64,000 nt of DNA, from the NCBI RefSeq assembly GCF_022539665.2, contig NC_081335.1:7812001-7876000 (forward strand), written 5' to 3'. This DNA comes from Daphnia carinata. Its lineage: Eukaryota > Arthropoda > Branchiopoda > Diplostraca > Daphniidae. A model generated the notes under the pieces. That model made no database searches. It worked only from the letters and a program-made list of their open reading frames with translations, and was not told the DNA's origin. Of the stretch, positions 1 to 13,773 are shown piece by piece. Every line of letters starts with the position of its first letter. The stretch's first letter is position 1. Position numbers and translations under genes: made by a program.

Positions 1-3000
1 CCAAATATGAAGGCGACAGCTGTGATTATGACAGTAAGTAACCTTTATCTACAAGCTCTCATTACAATCAAACTAATAAAAGTTATGTTAAGGAAAGCCA
101 ATTTTTAAGTTCAATTTTAATCAACTTTTGATTTTTCGTTAGGTGCAACAACCATCACACTTCGAGGCTATTCGTACATCTCCTACCGCATCTACGACTG
201 GAAAGATCGTGCCCACTCCGAATCTAACCGTATCAGCGTCATATTTCGCGTAAGATTTTCTTAAGAAAAAATCAAATAAATCGACGTGACTATTGTTAAT
301 GCGATAATTTGAAACATTAGGCGCTGATGGGGGATTCCATTCTTTTCTACGCCGGGGGAACCTTTCCCTACACCAATCATGTGGCCGTTACCTTATTGGC
401 GAATAGTTCACTATACGTCGAAGTGGACTTCGGTAATTATTATTACATAACTAAAATAATGCATGACATTGAATATAAAATTTAAAAAACTACAAGCATA
501 TGATGTATCTAGATAATAAAAAAAATTACGTCGTGTAGAACGACCCATTGTTGGATAATTTTTGGTTAAAATCAACGTGATTGAATTAGGTGACGGACCG
601 CATGGAGTGCATTTAGGGGAAGATTTGACAACGGGTGTCTGGAACAATTTCACTCTGGTTCATAACGGAAACGTCCTGAATTTCATACTCAACGGACGTG
701 AGCATAAGATGATTGTCCAAGGATCTCGTTATTACTTGCGTTTCGACCCGCACATTTTCGTCGGTGGTGATCGCAAGCCTTTAGGGCTAGGTAAATAGTT
801 TGCCGTGATTTCTTACGAATATTTTTAATGACGCTATTCAAATGTCTCGTATTTTTTGAAAACTTGCCACAGGACTCCGTTCCAGCAACAATTTCGTTGG
901 CTGTTTGTCCGAAGTCTATTTCAACGACGTCTCCATCTTGCAGAAATTGCGAACCAATTCCCCGCACGTCTTGTACCACAGCATTTTTCGGCCCGAGATA
1001 GGCCAATGCAAGGACGTACCCGTCGTTCCAATCACCCTTCCATTCCAGGAATCTAAACTGTCCATTAGCTTGAAAACGGTTCCTTCGTCAGAGCAAAAAC
1101 TGCAGATTAATCTCGGCTTTAAAACACGCAACTCAACGGCTGTCTTAGCTCACGGCACTGGCATAACGGACAACGGCAACGTTGGCTTGTGGGAGGTACA
1201 ATTCAGAATCAAATATCCTGGGTATAACCAATCCTTTTAATATTTCTTTGGATCGGTAGTTGAAACTCAATAAAGGCGAAATGCAGTTCCGGATCTTTGA
1301 AGACGCCAGCAACGAATCGCTGAGTGTCACTGTCTTGAAGAAAGGGCAACGCTTGGCCGATGGATCGTGGCATCAAGTCCACCTAGTCTACGGACTAGAT
1401 GGCGTCAGTTTGGCTGTTGATTATCGTAGACCAGAATTCAAAAACCTGAATCAAGCAAACGTGCCTACGCTTACATTAGATGAAGATTCCGTCATTGTAA
1501 TTGGAGTCGGCTATCTAGACTCCCAGCCTGGTATGTATTTTTTAATAATTGATTTTCGCAAGTCTACTTCTAACTTAAAACGTAATCGATTTTTTTTTTT
1601 TTTTACTGGATCAGGATTTATCGGTTGCATACGGGATCTTGTTTTGAATCGTAGAAAGCTTGATCCTCGAGCTTTGCTCTATACGGCCGAAGTCCGCGAA
1701 ATATCGCTCGACAATTGTCAGTTGGTTGACCCTTGCCATCGTCCAAACGCTTGTGAACATGGTGGATTGTGTAACGTTGACGAAGGCCGCGTAGTTTGCG
1801 ATTGCACGGGGACAGGCTACACTGGAAAGAACTGCCATTTCGGTAATGTATACGAAATGCATTTTATCCATTAGAAAGCCTCCTAACCGTATTACTTGTA
1901 CTGCAGCTTTGTACAAGAGGACTTGCGAAGAGTTGGCACTGTTAGGGTACATGAAGAGCGGGGTCTACGAGATTGATATCGATGGCAATGGACCTCACCC
2001 TCCGGCTCACGTTCGATGTGAATTTGAGGCTAACAGCGGTGTACGCAAGACGGTGGTTGAACACAACCTTCCTCACGATGCTGTAAGTATTGTTTGGTTT
2101 CGATTTGTTTGATAGAAATGCTTACTATTAATCTGGATTTTTTTAAATGAAAGGAAATTCGAGGCCTCAGCATGGATGATGTGGTTTTTAACTTGACCTA
2201 TCGGGAATTCAGTGCTGAAATGTTGCAAAGTTTGATATCGCAGTCGCTTCAGTGTAAACAAATCCTTCGATACGATTGCTACAAAGCTCCGATCGAACTG
2301 CATTCGTACACCTGGTTCCGTTCGGCTGCAGGAAATTTACTGGATTCAATTCCTTTAGGCAAAGCGAAACCTGGCCGATGCCCTTGTTCACGTACGCGTT
2401 TAATTATTTTCCCCTTCCATTATTTACCTAATCGTTTTTTTTTGGTACGCATAACCACATGTGCAGAAAACCAAAACTGCAAGCACTCGAGCGTGTTCTG
2501 CAACTGCGACGCAGATGAACCCCGTTGGCTGTCTGACGAAGGATACTTGACGCAGCCCGAAGATTTGGGAATCACTCAGATTTTCGCGCTCCAGCAGCGC
2601 AAACTTGTGCCCCAATCCGAAGGTCGAATCACCCTGGGACCGCTGGAATGTGTAGAAGCGAGTAACTATTACGCAGAAATAACTTTTATTTTGGATGATA
2701 AAGAGCTTGAAGTTAAAAACCATGAATTTTCAAAGACACGCAGCAGTACGTAGTTACGTTCAAATCGCCAGACTCGTACATGGAGGTTCCAGGATGGTAT
2801 CTATTATTTTTCGATATCATTTAAAAAAAAAAAATTTTATGAAAAATATCATTTCCAATTAGGCATCGTGGAGATTTGGCATTCAGTTTCCGAACATCCA
2901 GTGAAAGGGCTATCCTACTTTACCAACCTCTGTTGCACCCAAAACATCCGTACTTTAGAGTTCTTCTTGTCAACGGTAACTTTTGACAAGTAAAAAGGCT

Positions 3001-6000
3001 TGTAAGCCACAATCACCTTAATTTACATACATTTTTTTTTTCGAAGATCACAAATTAACACTCGAGTTCTCAATTAACGGCGAGCCGCGAAGCGTTACCG
3101 TGAAAAGCTCGCGTGACCTCAACTCTGGCGAATGGCAACAAGTGTGGATCGATTACAACGAGTACCATGTCAGATTCACCGTCAACCAAGAATCCATCCT
3201 TGTCGATTTGAATGACGGTGAGGAATTTGGACCGTTCGAAGCCACTTTATTCATCGGTGGCGCGCCAGAGTACGTAACAACCCCAAGGATTTTATAGCGT
3301 CATTGTGAAATTTCTTGCTCACACGTTGAAAACATTTTAAAACGTTAATTCAGGGAAATGCTTGGTTCCGAAATGGCACCTCATACCGATGGTCTTGTCG
3401 GATGCTTCCGAGGTTTGGTTATGAACAACGAAGGTATACGACTTTCATTTGTTTTACGTATTCTATTTAACGGAGCTACCGTGAAAATCTGACTCAGATA
3501 TTTTTTTTAAATGTTTTTCGAGAATTTTTTTTTCCGCCCCATTCAATTTTTCTATTAAGTGACGAGATTCCGGATTATGAATTTTTGTTTTTCGGTGCAC
3601 GTATTATGTCAATTTCCCTAACGATTTGTTTTTTTTAGTTGTGAATCTGTATGCGTACATGAACGCTCGCTTCCCCGATATGATCCAGAAACATTGCCGA
3701 CCGTCATGCGATCCCAATCCGTGCAAAAATGGAGCGTCTTGCGTCGAGTTCTGGGGTTCTTACAAGTGTGTCTGCAAGGTCTGATAAAACTTTTTTTTTT
3801 TTTTCGTTAGTGTTATCAATAGCCCACTATAGATGTGCATGTATTGGTTTATCTGTGCTGCGTGATAAGTGGAAAGTCTTTAAAATCGCAAAACTTGTTA
3901 GGTGGTGTGAACCCAACCTTGTTTACAAACTCGGATAGAATTCTTCCGTTAGATCTCGTCCAATCTTTTTATCTGTCTTATTTTCATCCGAAAAATGAAG
4001 AGATTTACAAAGACCTATTTAAATACTATAAGGGGTAAAACGTTTTTAAAAATCGTCCTCGCTATTTTTATAGAATCCTCTGGCGCATTTCGGATACAAC
4101 TGTGAGATTGGTGAGACACGCTTTGATTGTTCAATAGTGTTTTCCTAGCCATTCTTTGTTAACCATTAACTGATAAAAATGTGACTCTCTTCGCAACTTA
4201 CGTTAGACATCAACCAAAACGCTATAACTTTCCGTACTGCCACATCATTCGTGGAGGCTAACGCCACGACATTTGACATTGCCAAGAACATGGGACTGAG
4301 TGGATTCTTCCAACAAGATATACTCATCAACCTTCGAACGTTTGATAGCCGTTCGCTGATCTTCTATGCTTACGATTACCACAACAATTTCGTCCAGTTG
4401 CACATCGAAGATGACAATCAGGTGGTCTTCACTTTTAACTCTGCCAACACAATCCACAGCGTTTCGACCGTCGTCAAGGGTATAATCTTTCATGCAAATA
4501 CACAAAATTTAGATTTATGATTGAATGTTACCGATCTCGTTCGAAATTAAGGTTTAACCACTGGAGACTCGATTCAGATCCTGATTGACCGCGAACCAGA
4601 ATCGACTACATTACATGTCAATACAGAAAAGAGTACTGTGGAAGCGCCTCTTCTTTTAATGGACACCTATGCTCGATCTCCGTGGGTGAACAAGGAAAAG
4701 GGTAAGTGCCAGCACACGGGATACTGAAGCGAACTAATGTTGTAAAACGTTACGAAATGAATGTAGAAATGATCAGACCACCTAGACCTGTTCGGCGGCC
4801 TGAGGAGTTCTACCAGGTTTTCCTTGGTGGAGTTGACCAGGACTACATGACCACGTCTCTTGGTGGTTACACTGGCTGCCTGCGTGGTTTGAGCGTCGGT
4901 GGCAACATCCTGGATCTAACATCGAAGGGTGCTGAAGGTATCGGGCGTGGTAAGCTATTTTTCTCCACTCGTGCTTCTCATCACTTCATCGCCCATTGCT
5001 ATTTAAGACCTAATTTCATTAAGTCCGCCTGCTTCCGCAAATCATTTGAAAATTATCCTAGATGTTAAAGATTGGCTTCCATTTGGTAAAACATTCCTGG
5101 CCACCAACTGGGCAGCTAGAGCAAGTCTTGCCTACCAAGACCGAGACGCCTCACAAGGTAAGAAGGTTTTTCGCCTTTTTTTTTGTTAGCTTTCCTTTTG
5201 CACGAATTTACCAGGTGTTAAAGCTGCAGTGATGACCACGAAACTGTTTGAAACATCCAGTACGTCTGCCACGGTCTGTTTCGAATTAAGATTTTACTAA
5301 CTGACAGTTCGTACTCATTAGATGTTTTGTGTCTGTGACAGCAAGTGGTCATTCCATATTGTTTTTCGATTCATTACACATGCAAAAATTCATCATTTCC
5401 ATCTATAATCTAATTTTTGCCAATTATATATATATTTTTAATATTTTTTTTTAGACGGAGGCGAAGAATCTGGAGTTGTGCATAGTTGCAATATGCTTTG
5501 CGACCAACAACCGTGTCAAAACGAGGGCGTTTGTCTCGAAGATTTCCGATCAAACACTTATCATTGCGATTGCGAGATGACGTCGTATTCAGGCCCTTAT
5601 TGCACGGAAGGTACTCAATTGTGGTGTTGTCTTTTTTAACTAGTTAACAGAGTGGAAATTTCAAAATACGATCGCGTTTTGCAGAAAAGGGAGCGCATTT
5701 TCGCGGAGATTCATACATCACAGCGCATTACGCTTCTTTGGACTTGGACGCCATCAAAATTCAACTGGCGTTCTCAACGACTGCCGTGCGCAATATCGCA
5801 CAAGCTTTGCTATTGATTCAAACAAGCAAAGCGTAATAGTCCTCTTGGCCCAGTCGTCCGCTTTTGCATATGACCAAGTTTGTTTTGACATTTTAGGAAG
5901 ACTAAATATCTTTTAGTAAGCTTAACGGCTCTCGGCTATCTGAGAATTGAAGACGATCGCGGCAATGGCATTGTTTACGGTGCTGAGGTGAAAACCATCA

Positions 6001-8362
6001 ATTTTCTTAACGGTGCTCGCCATTCGGTTTACTACAAGCGCAATGGGGCTAATGCCGTATTGTTGGTAGGAAAGCAATTTAAATGTTTCGATACTATGTG
6101 ATTACAGTGGTTTTTGCAACTTAGGTCGACAGAGACGATGTTCCACTTCGTCCGTTAAGCACATCGATACATCCAGACGGACTGGCTGAAGTTACTGGTA
6201 TGCTAATACATTTGAGGGATAATCGTACACGATCACTCACAGTAAAATTAAAGTTTTAATCTACTTTAATTGCTAAAATATGATTGGCTTCAGATGAAAA
6301 TGCTATCCACGTCGGCGGAGTTAAGGTCACCAATGACCCGCGTTTCACTGACTACGATCACTTTGACGGATGCATATCAAGTATATTTATTGCTAACAAA
6401 TTATTTTCGAACTAACCAATGTTCACCTGAAAAACGCCTTTCTCATCAACTGTAGATGTTGTGGTAGAACTGGACGATAATCAGTTACACCCACTGCTGG
6501 CTTACCTTGGTTACCAGAGATCCGGACTTGAAGCGGTAACTTCCCACGATCCAGAAGGTTTGATTCATATTCTACAGTTTGACGTATACTTCGTAGAAAA
6601 CGTGAGTATAATTGACAGGTATCGAGGAGGAAGCGAGATGTGCAGCATTTTCAGTGACACCTCCCGGAGTGGTTGAAGATGACATGGATTCTTACAATGA
6701 TACATCCGACGAGGAATGGCGTCCTAAGCCTCCGCTGATACTTCCGTACAAGCCCGTATTTGTCGGCCCGGCAAATTACGACCCAACTACGTCAAACAGT
6801 GTGTCATCGTACATTTTGAACTTTGAACCTATTGGCTAATATTTTCGTTTCGTGCCTTGCTGAATCGTCTCGACAGGGATCCTGGTTGGATTGGGTTGCA
6901 TCTTCCTTGCTGGACTGATTGCGCTAACCATCTACTTGTGCAAGACTCACCGCCGTAGCAAGAGGCGCCAATATTTGCAAGACGACGAACAATTTTTGAT
7001 TTTCCCATCGTCGGCGCAGAAAGCACCTATTCGTCCTGCTTTGCGGAATAATCCTATCCGAAATGTAGGTGTCACAGCTCCGGTTGCTCACGTTAGTACA
7101 CCCGTTCATACTTGATACAGTCCATTGATTTAGTTGAGATCATATATAGCCGTTTTGTAACCACAGTTTAGCTTTGCCTCCTGGTGTAGGTCTTAACAAT
7201 ACACCGTACTTATAATTTTGAAAACAAAACAAAGACAAAAACAAAAAACTTGGTGTATTTCTTCTGAATTAAGCCTTGTCTTAAGACAGGTCCTGGATAT
7301 CCCAAAACTCGAATCACAGTCTGGCTTCAATTGCTTGAAAAACGAGGTCATCCCAACCAGTGGCACTCAAATAGTGTACAATTTATTGGAATCAATCTCC
7401 AATCAAGAAAATGAGAATCCATTAGAAAAACCGAGTGATATCCCGTCTGATGCGATTCCGTACTTGGACGACCAAGAGGTGGACACCTTAATGTCGGACA
7501 TCTCAGAACAAAGCCGAGAAGTCACATCAAGTTTTGACGAAACAGGGACGATTTCACGTGGCTCTCTGGAAGGGGTATATCTAATAGCATTATTTTTCAC
7601 GCAGTACATTTATAAAAAACAGTTGCAATGTTCAAAATCCAGTCTGAGACTCAACTAGAAGGATTGCCATCCGCGAGCAGTAATGACACCGAAGCGCCAC
7701 ATCCCTCTGAAGAAACATCGTCTGCTGCAGCCCTAGTGGCATGCATGCCATTAGCGATCGAGATGGTAACTGATGTGCTACGAAACGCGCAAAACATCCT
7801 GGAAAACGATGCCGAGTTGGACAAGGAAATAGACTTGATTAATTTATCACAATTAGTACCAGAAAACAACGTACGTGGCGATATCGACCCAAACCACGAT
7901 GCTGAAGCAGAAGACGAAAACAATGTAGCCGACCATGTGAGTATTTGACACTATTCTTTTTGGAAATGAATCCTGGTAGACGATTTACTTTTTGTACCCC
8001 CCTCACGTTTTATCATGGGAACTTGAAACATTACAGCCTGCCCCTCTAGCCGATACTTCACTCGATTCGAATGCAGATCCTTGCACGAATGACGACATTC
8101 TAACTGTCCCCAAAAAGAGGGCACCCATTGAACGCATTAGCGAAGCATTCCTTTCCGACGACGATGACGATGGATCAGTTAGCGTCGCCAACACGGAAAA
8201 GGTGAGTTCAAAGCCATTATGAATCCAAGAAAATGATTATAACTAACGACAAAACAAACCGAATTACATCATCGTCCTTTATTAGGAGCTGGCTGATGCG
8301 GAATATCCGATGGACAGCAATCAACAAACTCAGCAACCAAAAGGTGCTGACGAACAACACTA
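1..8362 (+). CDS. axo: Axotactin/CASPR-type neurexin superfamily protein, 5' end outside window
   Basis: This is a type I membrane adhesion protein of the neurexin superfamily, acting at neuron-glia or septate junctions in relatives. About 20 short exons are readable from base 1, the first ending at 33 within an EGF. The order is LamG (143 to about 1000), LamG (about 1030-1700), EGF (about 1730-1842), fibrinogen-like segment (1907 to about 2450), LamG (about 2750-3430), EGF (about 3700-4105), LamG (about 4206-4960), EGF (about 5470-5610) and LamG (about 5690-6390). An acidic stalk and one transmembrane helix (6877-6950, ILVGLGCIFLAGLIALTIYL) follow. A basic stop-transfer HRRSKRR comes next. 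The tail either stops at 7112 by read-through or splices at 7064/7290 (both phase 0) into acidic exons 7290 to about 7573, about 7640-7936, about 8038-8200 and 8286-8362. The LamG/EGF order fits axotactin better than neurexin IV. No C-terminal EYFI-like 4.1-binding motif is seen. The exact orthologue is uncertain. Confidence 0.75.
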
Positions 8363-8713
8363 GGCAGCATTACTATCTTTTCTAAATGATGATTGTTTTT
8401 ACAGCAGTAACCAGAAACACTGTTACAAAAGACAATCAGTTTTTCCTTATGCCTCGGTATGGTGCAGAAAGTGTACGCAACTATGCTAACCCGTTAAGTT
8501 ATCTAGGAGGCCCACGCCTGCTTACAAAAAATCTACAAAAAACTTCCAAAGAATCTATTTTATCGATTGATGAATAATAGTATATAGCAAGCAATGGCAG
8601 ACTTGAATGCCTCATTGTTCCGAAAAATACCCGCCTTTCGGTATATATTGTGATTGACGGAGCAAAAAATGCTGTGTTGTACCTTAGAGTGTAAAAAATA
8701 AGAAGTCTGGTCG

Positions 8714-8719
8714 AATAAA
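8714..8719 (+). promoter_or_regulatory. Poly(A) signal AATAAA of the axotactin-like gene
   Basis: A canonical AATAAA lies about 350 bp after the distal stop codon at 8362. The convergent HDAC1 gene ends at 8901, so this is the natural end of the plus-strand transcript. The stretch 8363-8900 otherwise looks like 3' untranslated sequence of the two convergent genes. Confidence 0.55.
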
Positions 8720-8900
8720 GAACTTAGTAAAAATGTACTGATGGCCGCAAACGCGTGGGGGCATTATTGAAGTTATGGGAACCAGATTTTACATTCTAAT
8801 TAAGAGTGGTACAGGTAGTGGTTTGGAAGATAAATGAACAACATCGAACAATTGCCATTTCAAATAAAATAAAAAGGAAATAAAACCCATTATGATAGAT

Positions 8901-11702
8901 TCAAGCCTTTTCTCCTTTACTACTGTCCGCACTTACTGGGGCTGCAGGAGAACTTGATTCACGCGACACAGATTTATCTTCTTCGGGTTCTGAAAATAAG
9001 AATTTCACGTATGAAATAGGGAACACGTGAAACAAGACACAGGCAGTACTAAACTAACCTTTCATTTCATTCGCGGTAGACAAAGCACTACTCCCTTCAC
9101 TAGAAGATTCACCACTGGACTTGAGGGGAGCTTCACTTTTTTTGTCTACATCTTTTGTGTTTTCTTTCGGTGTGCTTTCTTTATTTTCGCCATTCACTTC
9201 CTTTTCATCTTTTTCCTCTTTTTTTGCTTCCGCAACCCCTTCGGCAGTTTCGGTTCTTGGTCTTTTACGATTGGCCCCTTTGAACGATCTGTGGGAATGG
9301 TATATCAAGGGTCAACACCCAAATTAGTAAAAATACGAATGAATTTCTGTGACTATGTTTACCTCTGATCTCGACGAGAATCACCTTCGTCTTCTGAATC
9401 ACTGTACTCATTGTCAGGCGCGATTCTTTTATCAGACGCTCGTATAGATATTCGCTCATCTGGATTTGATTTGTCTTCTTCGTCCGAATCTTCGTTTATG
9501 GCATCTTCAGGAATAGCTGGAGGAAAAACAAGCAAGTAAATAAAAATTTCGGCTTACCCAAGGGTCCCCGATAAAGGTTGAAATTGTTGTTACCTTGCAT
9601 TTGAACACCCGGAGCATGTGGCAGCATACGGAGGTTCTCGAAAAGACGGGTTCTAAGGATAACGAAGCAAGCATTTAAAAAACTAGAACTTCGCCGGATA
9701 GAGAAATTCTGAGCAGCTTACTTGATTTTATCCAAGTATTCGGGAGTATTTTGATTTGCCATGTTCGACGGACTGATGTGCAGTTTAAAATCCGGGCCAA
9801 AATATTCGAAATAATCATTGTACGGAAGTTCATTTGCAATATCGTTTCCTAATGCCACCGCAGTCTCGTACGTCCAACAACGTGCAACATTACGGATAGT
9901 ATAGCCACCGCCTCCGAGCAGAAGTAAAGGTAAGTTATGCTTTTTAACAAAGTCAACACATTTTGCATGACCTAAACACAAATAGAAACATGATGACTAA
10001 GCAAATTAGGCTAGATATTTTACAATACAAACCTTTCAAAGTAAGGTTAAAGCACCCTAGACGATCCCCAGACAAGCTATCGGCGCCGCATTGTAATACA
10101 ACCGCACTCGGTTGATAAGTTTCCATCACTTTTGACATAATAGGCACAAAAATCTGTTCATAACTCTCGTCATCTATACCATCTCTTAATGGAAAATTGA
10201 CAGCATAGTATTTTCCTTTGCCTGCACCAATATCCTACAGATAAAAGCAGATTAGTTTGCTCTGGCTTACAATAAACATCAAGTCATTTACCCTGAGATC
10301 TCCAGTTCCAGGGAAGTATTCACCATATTTATGGAACGAAACCGTCATTACACGGTCGGTAGTGTAAAATGCTTCTTCCACTCCATCACCATGATGAATA
10401 TCAATGTCAATGTACAAGACACGTTGATGGTACTTAAGTAACTCGAGAATCGCTAGCACTATGTCATTCACCTGCACAAGCACACCCATTTAATAATTCA
10501 ATTATTGAAGGAAAGAAAGCAAATTATGGTCACAACACTAATCACTTACATAACAAAAACCTGAAGCCTCAGATTTTTTTGCATGATGTAATCCTCCAGC
10601 CCAATTTACTGCTATCTCAGTTGCTTGTTTATTGAGCTTGACAGCCCCAGCAACAGAACCTCCAGCAGACAACTGGCAAAATTCATAGAGTCCATCAAAA
10701 ACAGGACAGTCTTCACCAACGTTGACTGAAAACAATACAAACACATATTATCATGACACATTGCAGAAACTAATTCATTATGAAATAAGTTTTACATCGC
10801 TGCATTTGCTTATTGTATTCAGTCATGTTATCAGGTCTGATGCTCCGTAAAAACCTAATATAATCATCACTGTGAAATTTGGTCATTTCTTCAGCAGTGG
10901 CTTTGTGAGGTCGCTAGAGAAGTATTCATTGTTATGGTAATTATATTTTAATTACTAAAAAATTTAATTGTTAATATTACATATATCTCCATTTTCCTGT
11001 ATAGACCATAGTTCAAAAGTAGATTGTGAGTCATGCGTATGCGATGAGGTTTCATTGGGTGCCCCTAGAAAAAAAAAAAATTAAGAAAATATAAAATGGC
11101 CAAACAAGGCTATCAGTCCTACCTGCCCATAATAAAAATTTCCAATATCACCTGGAAAGAACAAAAAGAAACAAAAAAAAAGCAATAAATATTTTAGTCA
11201 GCAAAGTCAAACACACACTACCTATCCCCTAACAAGTATGAGGTATGACATCAATTAAGCACAGTGAAGATTTTACATTTTTAGATATACTTATATATAT
11301 ATACATATATACATATTACTAAGCAATTGTTGGCATGTAAAGAACAGGTCCCATGTTTTGTTTTTTTACTATTACGTTTTTACGTAATTAAGGATACTTG
11401 TCAAAGATAGGCTCGTATAAATGACGTCCTACTCGCCAAAAGTTTTCTGTAGGCAGACGCTCTTGCTTTTGGTGCAACCCAAAATTTAAAGAGAAAATCG
11501 ATCAGCTCTCAAGTTGATAAGCAAATTCAAAAACAAAGTATGCACATTAAAACAAAGAACATCCATCTATGCAAACGCATTTTCAAAAGAACGCCGCCAA
11601 TAAGGCACGCGGCATCAACAATAGGTGCAAATATGTTTAAAAATACTTACTGTCGTAATAATAGCAAACGCGTTTTCTGCTATGACTTGGCTGAGTCGTC
11701 AT
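8901..11702 (-). CDS. HDAC1: Histone deacetylase 1/2 (Rpd3), class I
   Basis: This zinc-dependent lysine deacetylase is the catalytic core of the Sin3, NuRD and CoREST co-repressor complexes in the nucleus. About 12 exons run from ATG 11702-11700 (exon 1, 11651-11702, begins [18 protein letters not shown]) to TGA at 8901-8903. The catalytic landmarks are present: [17 protein letters not shown] with the paired His, [15 protein letters not shown] with the zinc Asp and His, [17 protein letters not shown] with the zinc Asp, and [14 protein letters not shown] with the active-site Tyr. The C-terminal tail is rich in Glu, Lys and Ser and ends KGEKA; it contains acidic serine clusters of the kind that are casein kinase 2 targets in vertebrate HDAC1/2, and a KRPR basic patch. 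Length and exon order look complete, with no lesions. It is head-to-head with PSME3IP1. Assignment to the HDAC1/2 class is very secure. Confidence 0.97.
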
Positions 11703-12130
11703 TTCGAAATTGGCTTTTACTACTTTCGATTCTGAAATTTTGCAAATTTCTTTGAGACTTCCAAAAAAAACCAGTATCAAGTTGCTTTACTGTCCATCGA
11801 ATGCCAAGCCAAGGCTACAACATTTAAGTTCTGGCAATGAGCTAAGCAAAATGCTGTTGAGATCAATGCGCCTCTAACTGCCAATACGCTCGTCGTTCGT
11901 CTTTTGTTTTTATTGTTGCTGGAAAATGGAACTGGGACAGTAGACTGCTAGACGGTGGGATACAGATATACATATTCACACACCAATGATTGGAGGATTT
12001 CTGTTGTTTTGTGTTTATCGTTGAAATCTTCTGTCTCGTTGTTCGCTTAATCGCTTCCGTTTCATGCATAGTTTCATATTCTTAGATTAAGTAATTGTAT
12101 TTGTCGCATAGTGCAAAAGAGTAACTTGAA
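11703..12130. promoter_or_regulatory. Shared bidirectional promoter region of HDAC1 and PSME3IP1
   Basis: The start codons of the divergent HDAC1 (11702, -) and PSME3IP1 (12131, +) genes are separated by 428 bp with no other gene. The interval must hold both 5' untranslated regions and core promoters. I see no convincing TATA box for either direction, which is usual for housekeeping genes. Confidence 0.5.
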
Positions 12131-13611
12131 ATGAGTAGTGGTTTCATTTCCGAAAGTAAGCTCGAAGAAAAAAGAAGGTACCCAAACATTAATGCAAAAC
12201 GGAAATTAAATCGTATTTTTTTAAATATTGCTTTACACTTTAAATTTATCGTATAGGCTAAGGCAAGAAGAGTGGGAAAAGGTTAGAAAACCCGAAGATC
12301 CACGTGGTATGGCACCCCACAATTGCATTAACTTCTTTCTTCTACAAATTCTTAAGAAAATTTCAGAACTTGACAGTAGTTAAAAGGTTTATGGAATAAG
12401 ACATAGTAAAATTCTGAGGTGCTTTTTTGGTTCTAATAGTTCTTAAATATATAGATTCAGTTTGTTTTGAAAAATTTTAATTTTAAAACTAAACCAAACA
12501 ATGATGGGAATAGTTTGAAGTTTTTATATTGAAGCTTTTTCTGTGCTGTACCTGTCAATATGTGCTAATAATATTACAAATTGTTTTGTCTCCTTTGCCT
12601 TCATAGAGGCCCCTGAAGAAGAATATGATTCAAGATCCTTATATGATAGGTATAGGATAGTTTTCTTGGCATTAAAATGATAGCTTAAAATAACCCATCT
12701 TTTGTTTCAATTTATAGGCTTAAAGAGCAGAAGGATAAAAAACAAGCTGACTGGGATGAAGCACATAAACTAAGTATAGGATGACATCATTGTTTAAATA
12801 GAGTATTGACAGAAATCATATGATGTTCAACATATTAATCTGAATGTTTTTAGAGAACTTGGTTCGAGGCTTAGATGATGATGAAGCAGGTTTCTTGGAC
12901 TTTGTTGATAAGACAAAATTAGCAGAAGAATCAAGAATTCTTCAAGAGGAAAGAGATGAGTTGGAGGAATATAGGAAAGCTGTTGCTAAAGAAAATGAAG
13001 AAAGACTAAGAACTGGAATGAAATCAAATTCAGTGACTGTGATACCAACAAGATCTGGACACTCTGTATTGCCATCCATTGGTGTATCAAAAGAAAGCCA
13101 AAAAAGTAAATTAAATGCTTGTGTGGTGAAGAGGAAAAATGTGACAAGTACTCCTGAAGCAGACATTTCAAAAAAGCAAAAAACAGGTTAGTCAGTTATA
13201 ATTTTTTATGGTAGTCTATCCTGATATTTGGTTCAGTGCACTGGAAGGTTATAGGCCGACTGTCATAATGATTAGTTATTACTGTAAGATTATTTCTGTA
13301 CATGTTGATTATGAGTCTTCTAAACACATTCAATTAAATAATTTTGAATTATTACAAGGTGCGACACTCCTGGTCTAGTCGTAAAATTTTATTTTATTAA
13401 GCACTTAGACTATTGTAACAAATTTAATTTAAAATTTTTAGATACTTCAGTTGATGTTGAAATATTGCCTAGCAATAATTTGAAATGTATTGCAATACTT
13501 CCTGGGATTGGATATTACGAAGAGTCAAGTGACAGCGATTCGAGCGTTGGATCTACTAAAGCTGATGAAAATAATCAACAATTTGATTTATGTGGAAGAC
13601 CTATTAGTTAG
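12131..13611 (+). CDS. PSME3IP1: PA28-gamma (PSME3) interacting protein, FAM192A/NIP30 family
   Basis: The vertebrate relative is a nuclear protein that binds the proteasome activator PSME3 (REG/PA28-gamma) and limits its pairing with the 20S proteasome. Six exons with matching phases are read: 12131-12178, 12257-12306, 12607-12649, 12719 to about 12774, 12854 to about 13185, and 13441-13611. The family core is clear: FISESKLEEKRRLRQEEWEK, KPEDPR, then EEYDSRSLYDRLKEQKDKKQ and NLVRGLDDDEAGFLDFVDK. Next comes a coiled-coil-like acidic/basic helix, a KRKN...KKQKTG basic patch that may act as a nuclear signal, and a conserved C-terminus with LPGIGYYEESSDSDSS, the Ser/Asp-rich motif that is phosphorylated for PSME3 binding in the mammalian protein. 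It ends at TAG 13609-13611. It is complete and undamaged. Confidence 0.92.
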
Positions 13612-13773
13612 ATTATTATTATCCAATACATGAAAACACAAACATTGATTTTCAAGTTTATTGTGTCTAGATTAAGCCTCACACACAGTTTTGAAAACAG
13701 CACACAACCTTCACACTGATAGGTTAAATACTGATTTAGGCTAATAATCACACAATTGTAAAAATGAGTTTGC

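Noticed and set aside
9054-9308. Separate lysine/glutamate-rich minus-strand gene
   Set aside because: It is the penultimate coding exon of HDAC1 (acidic tail), spliced to flanking exons.
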